Positions 63,992 through 64,000 of a stretch of 64,000 nucleotides of DNA are shown in pieces. The notes under the pieces were generated by a model. The model did not search any database and was not told the origin of the DNA. It was given only the letters and a program-made list of their open reading frames with translations. Both the position numbers and the translations under genes were made by a program. The stretch lies in the NCBI GenBank assembly GCA_019359075.1, contig JAHHIB010000022.1, forward strand, positions 1 to 64,000. The letters are read 5' to 3'. The DNA comes from Kalymmatonema hyalinum WJT4-NPBG1. GTDB lineage: Bacteria > Cyanobacteriota > Cyanobacteriia > Cyanobacteriales > Nostocaceae. Each line of letters opens with the position of its first letter. The stretch's first letter is position 1.

Positions 63992-64000
63992 GATGTTTTC

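Overview
The window is chromosomal DNA of a filamentous, heterocyst-forming cyanobacterium (order Nostocales; genus not resolved). The evidence is a cyanobacterial nif cluster in the order nifB-fdxN-nifS-nifU-glbN-nifH-nifD, an upstream nifP-(two small genes)-nifV-nifZ-nifT group, many GCGATCGC palindromes, GUN4, a PEP-CTERM protein, very large PAS/GAF hybrid kinases, and nifD interrupted at the classical excision-element site.

Region 1 (1-8566) reads as the inside of a nifD excision element. nifD loses homology at the 11-bp core GGATTACTCCG (8556-8566, minus strand), directly after the codons for the FeMo-co histidine region. The rest of nifD, nifK and presumably xisA lie beyond the left edge. 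Visible cargo: an IS630-type transposase start at the edge, a gene split by a small MITE-like insertion, a Uma2-type nuclease, a conserved hypothetical, a DUF433/DUF5615 toxin-antitoxin pair, and a very large SF1 helicase with a C-terminal Vsr-like nuclease domain whose N-terminal DUF4011 region is deleted and frameshifted.

Region 2 (8476-24220) is the nif region. The minus-strand operon runs from nifB down to nifD. A cyanoglobin gene (glbN) sits between nifU and nifH, and a perfect 27-bp inverted repeat flanks it. The plus-strand group runs nifP, two short conserved genes, a possible 40-codon membrane peptide, nifV, nifZ, nifT, and then a ferredoxin-domain gene. The regions upstream of nifB and nifP carry the same ~130-150-bp arrangement of motifs in opposite orientation, a strong candidate for a shared activator (CnfR-type) element. 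A quinone-oxidoreductase gene lies between the two promoters.

Region 3 (24228-47895) is mostly signalling. It holds adenosine deaminase and two overlapping giant hybrid histidine kinases, one with an N-terminal ribbon-helix-helix-like segment. These are followed by a redox-signalling neighbourhood: a Zn alcohol dehydrogenase, two cyclic-nucleotide-binding-domain histidine kinases around a GUN4 gene, a response regulator-thioredoxin-reductase-like fusion, and a UBP zinc-finger remnant. A VapC/Phd pair, a GNAT acetyltransferase carrying a dispersed repeat in frame, TnpB-type insertion-sequence relics, a VOC protein and a GH63 glucosidase-like protein complete it.

Region 4 (47896-63991) is a one-directional (minus) run of redox and detoxification genes: seven short-chain dehydrogenases (six intact, one atypical) plus one SDR relic, an F420-reductase-like protein, a secreted cupin, a HAD phosphatase, aquaporin, quinone oxidoreductase, MFS transporter, PEP-CTERM protein, old-yellow-enzyme reductase, a double ABM-domain protein and a CPA2 antiporter. 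No polyketide or peptide synthase core is present, so a stress or carbonyl-detoxification role is more likely than a natural-product cluster.
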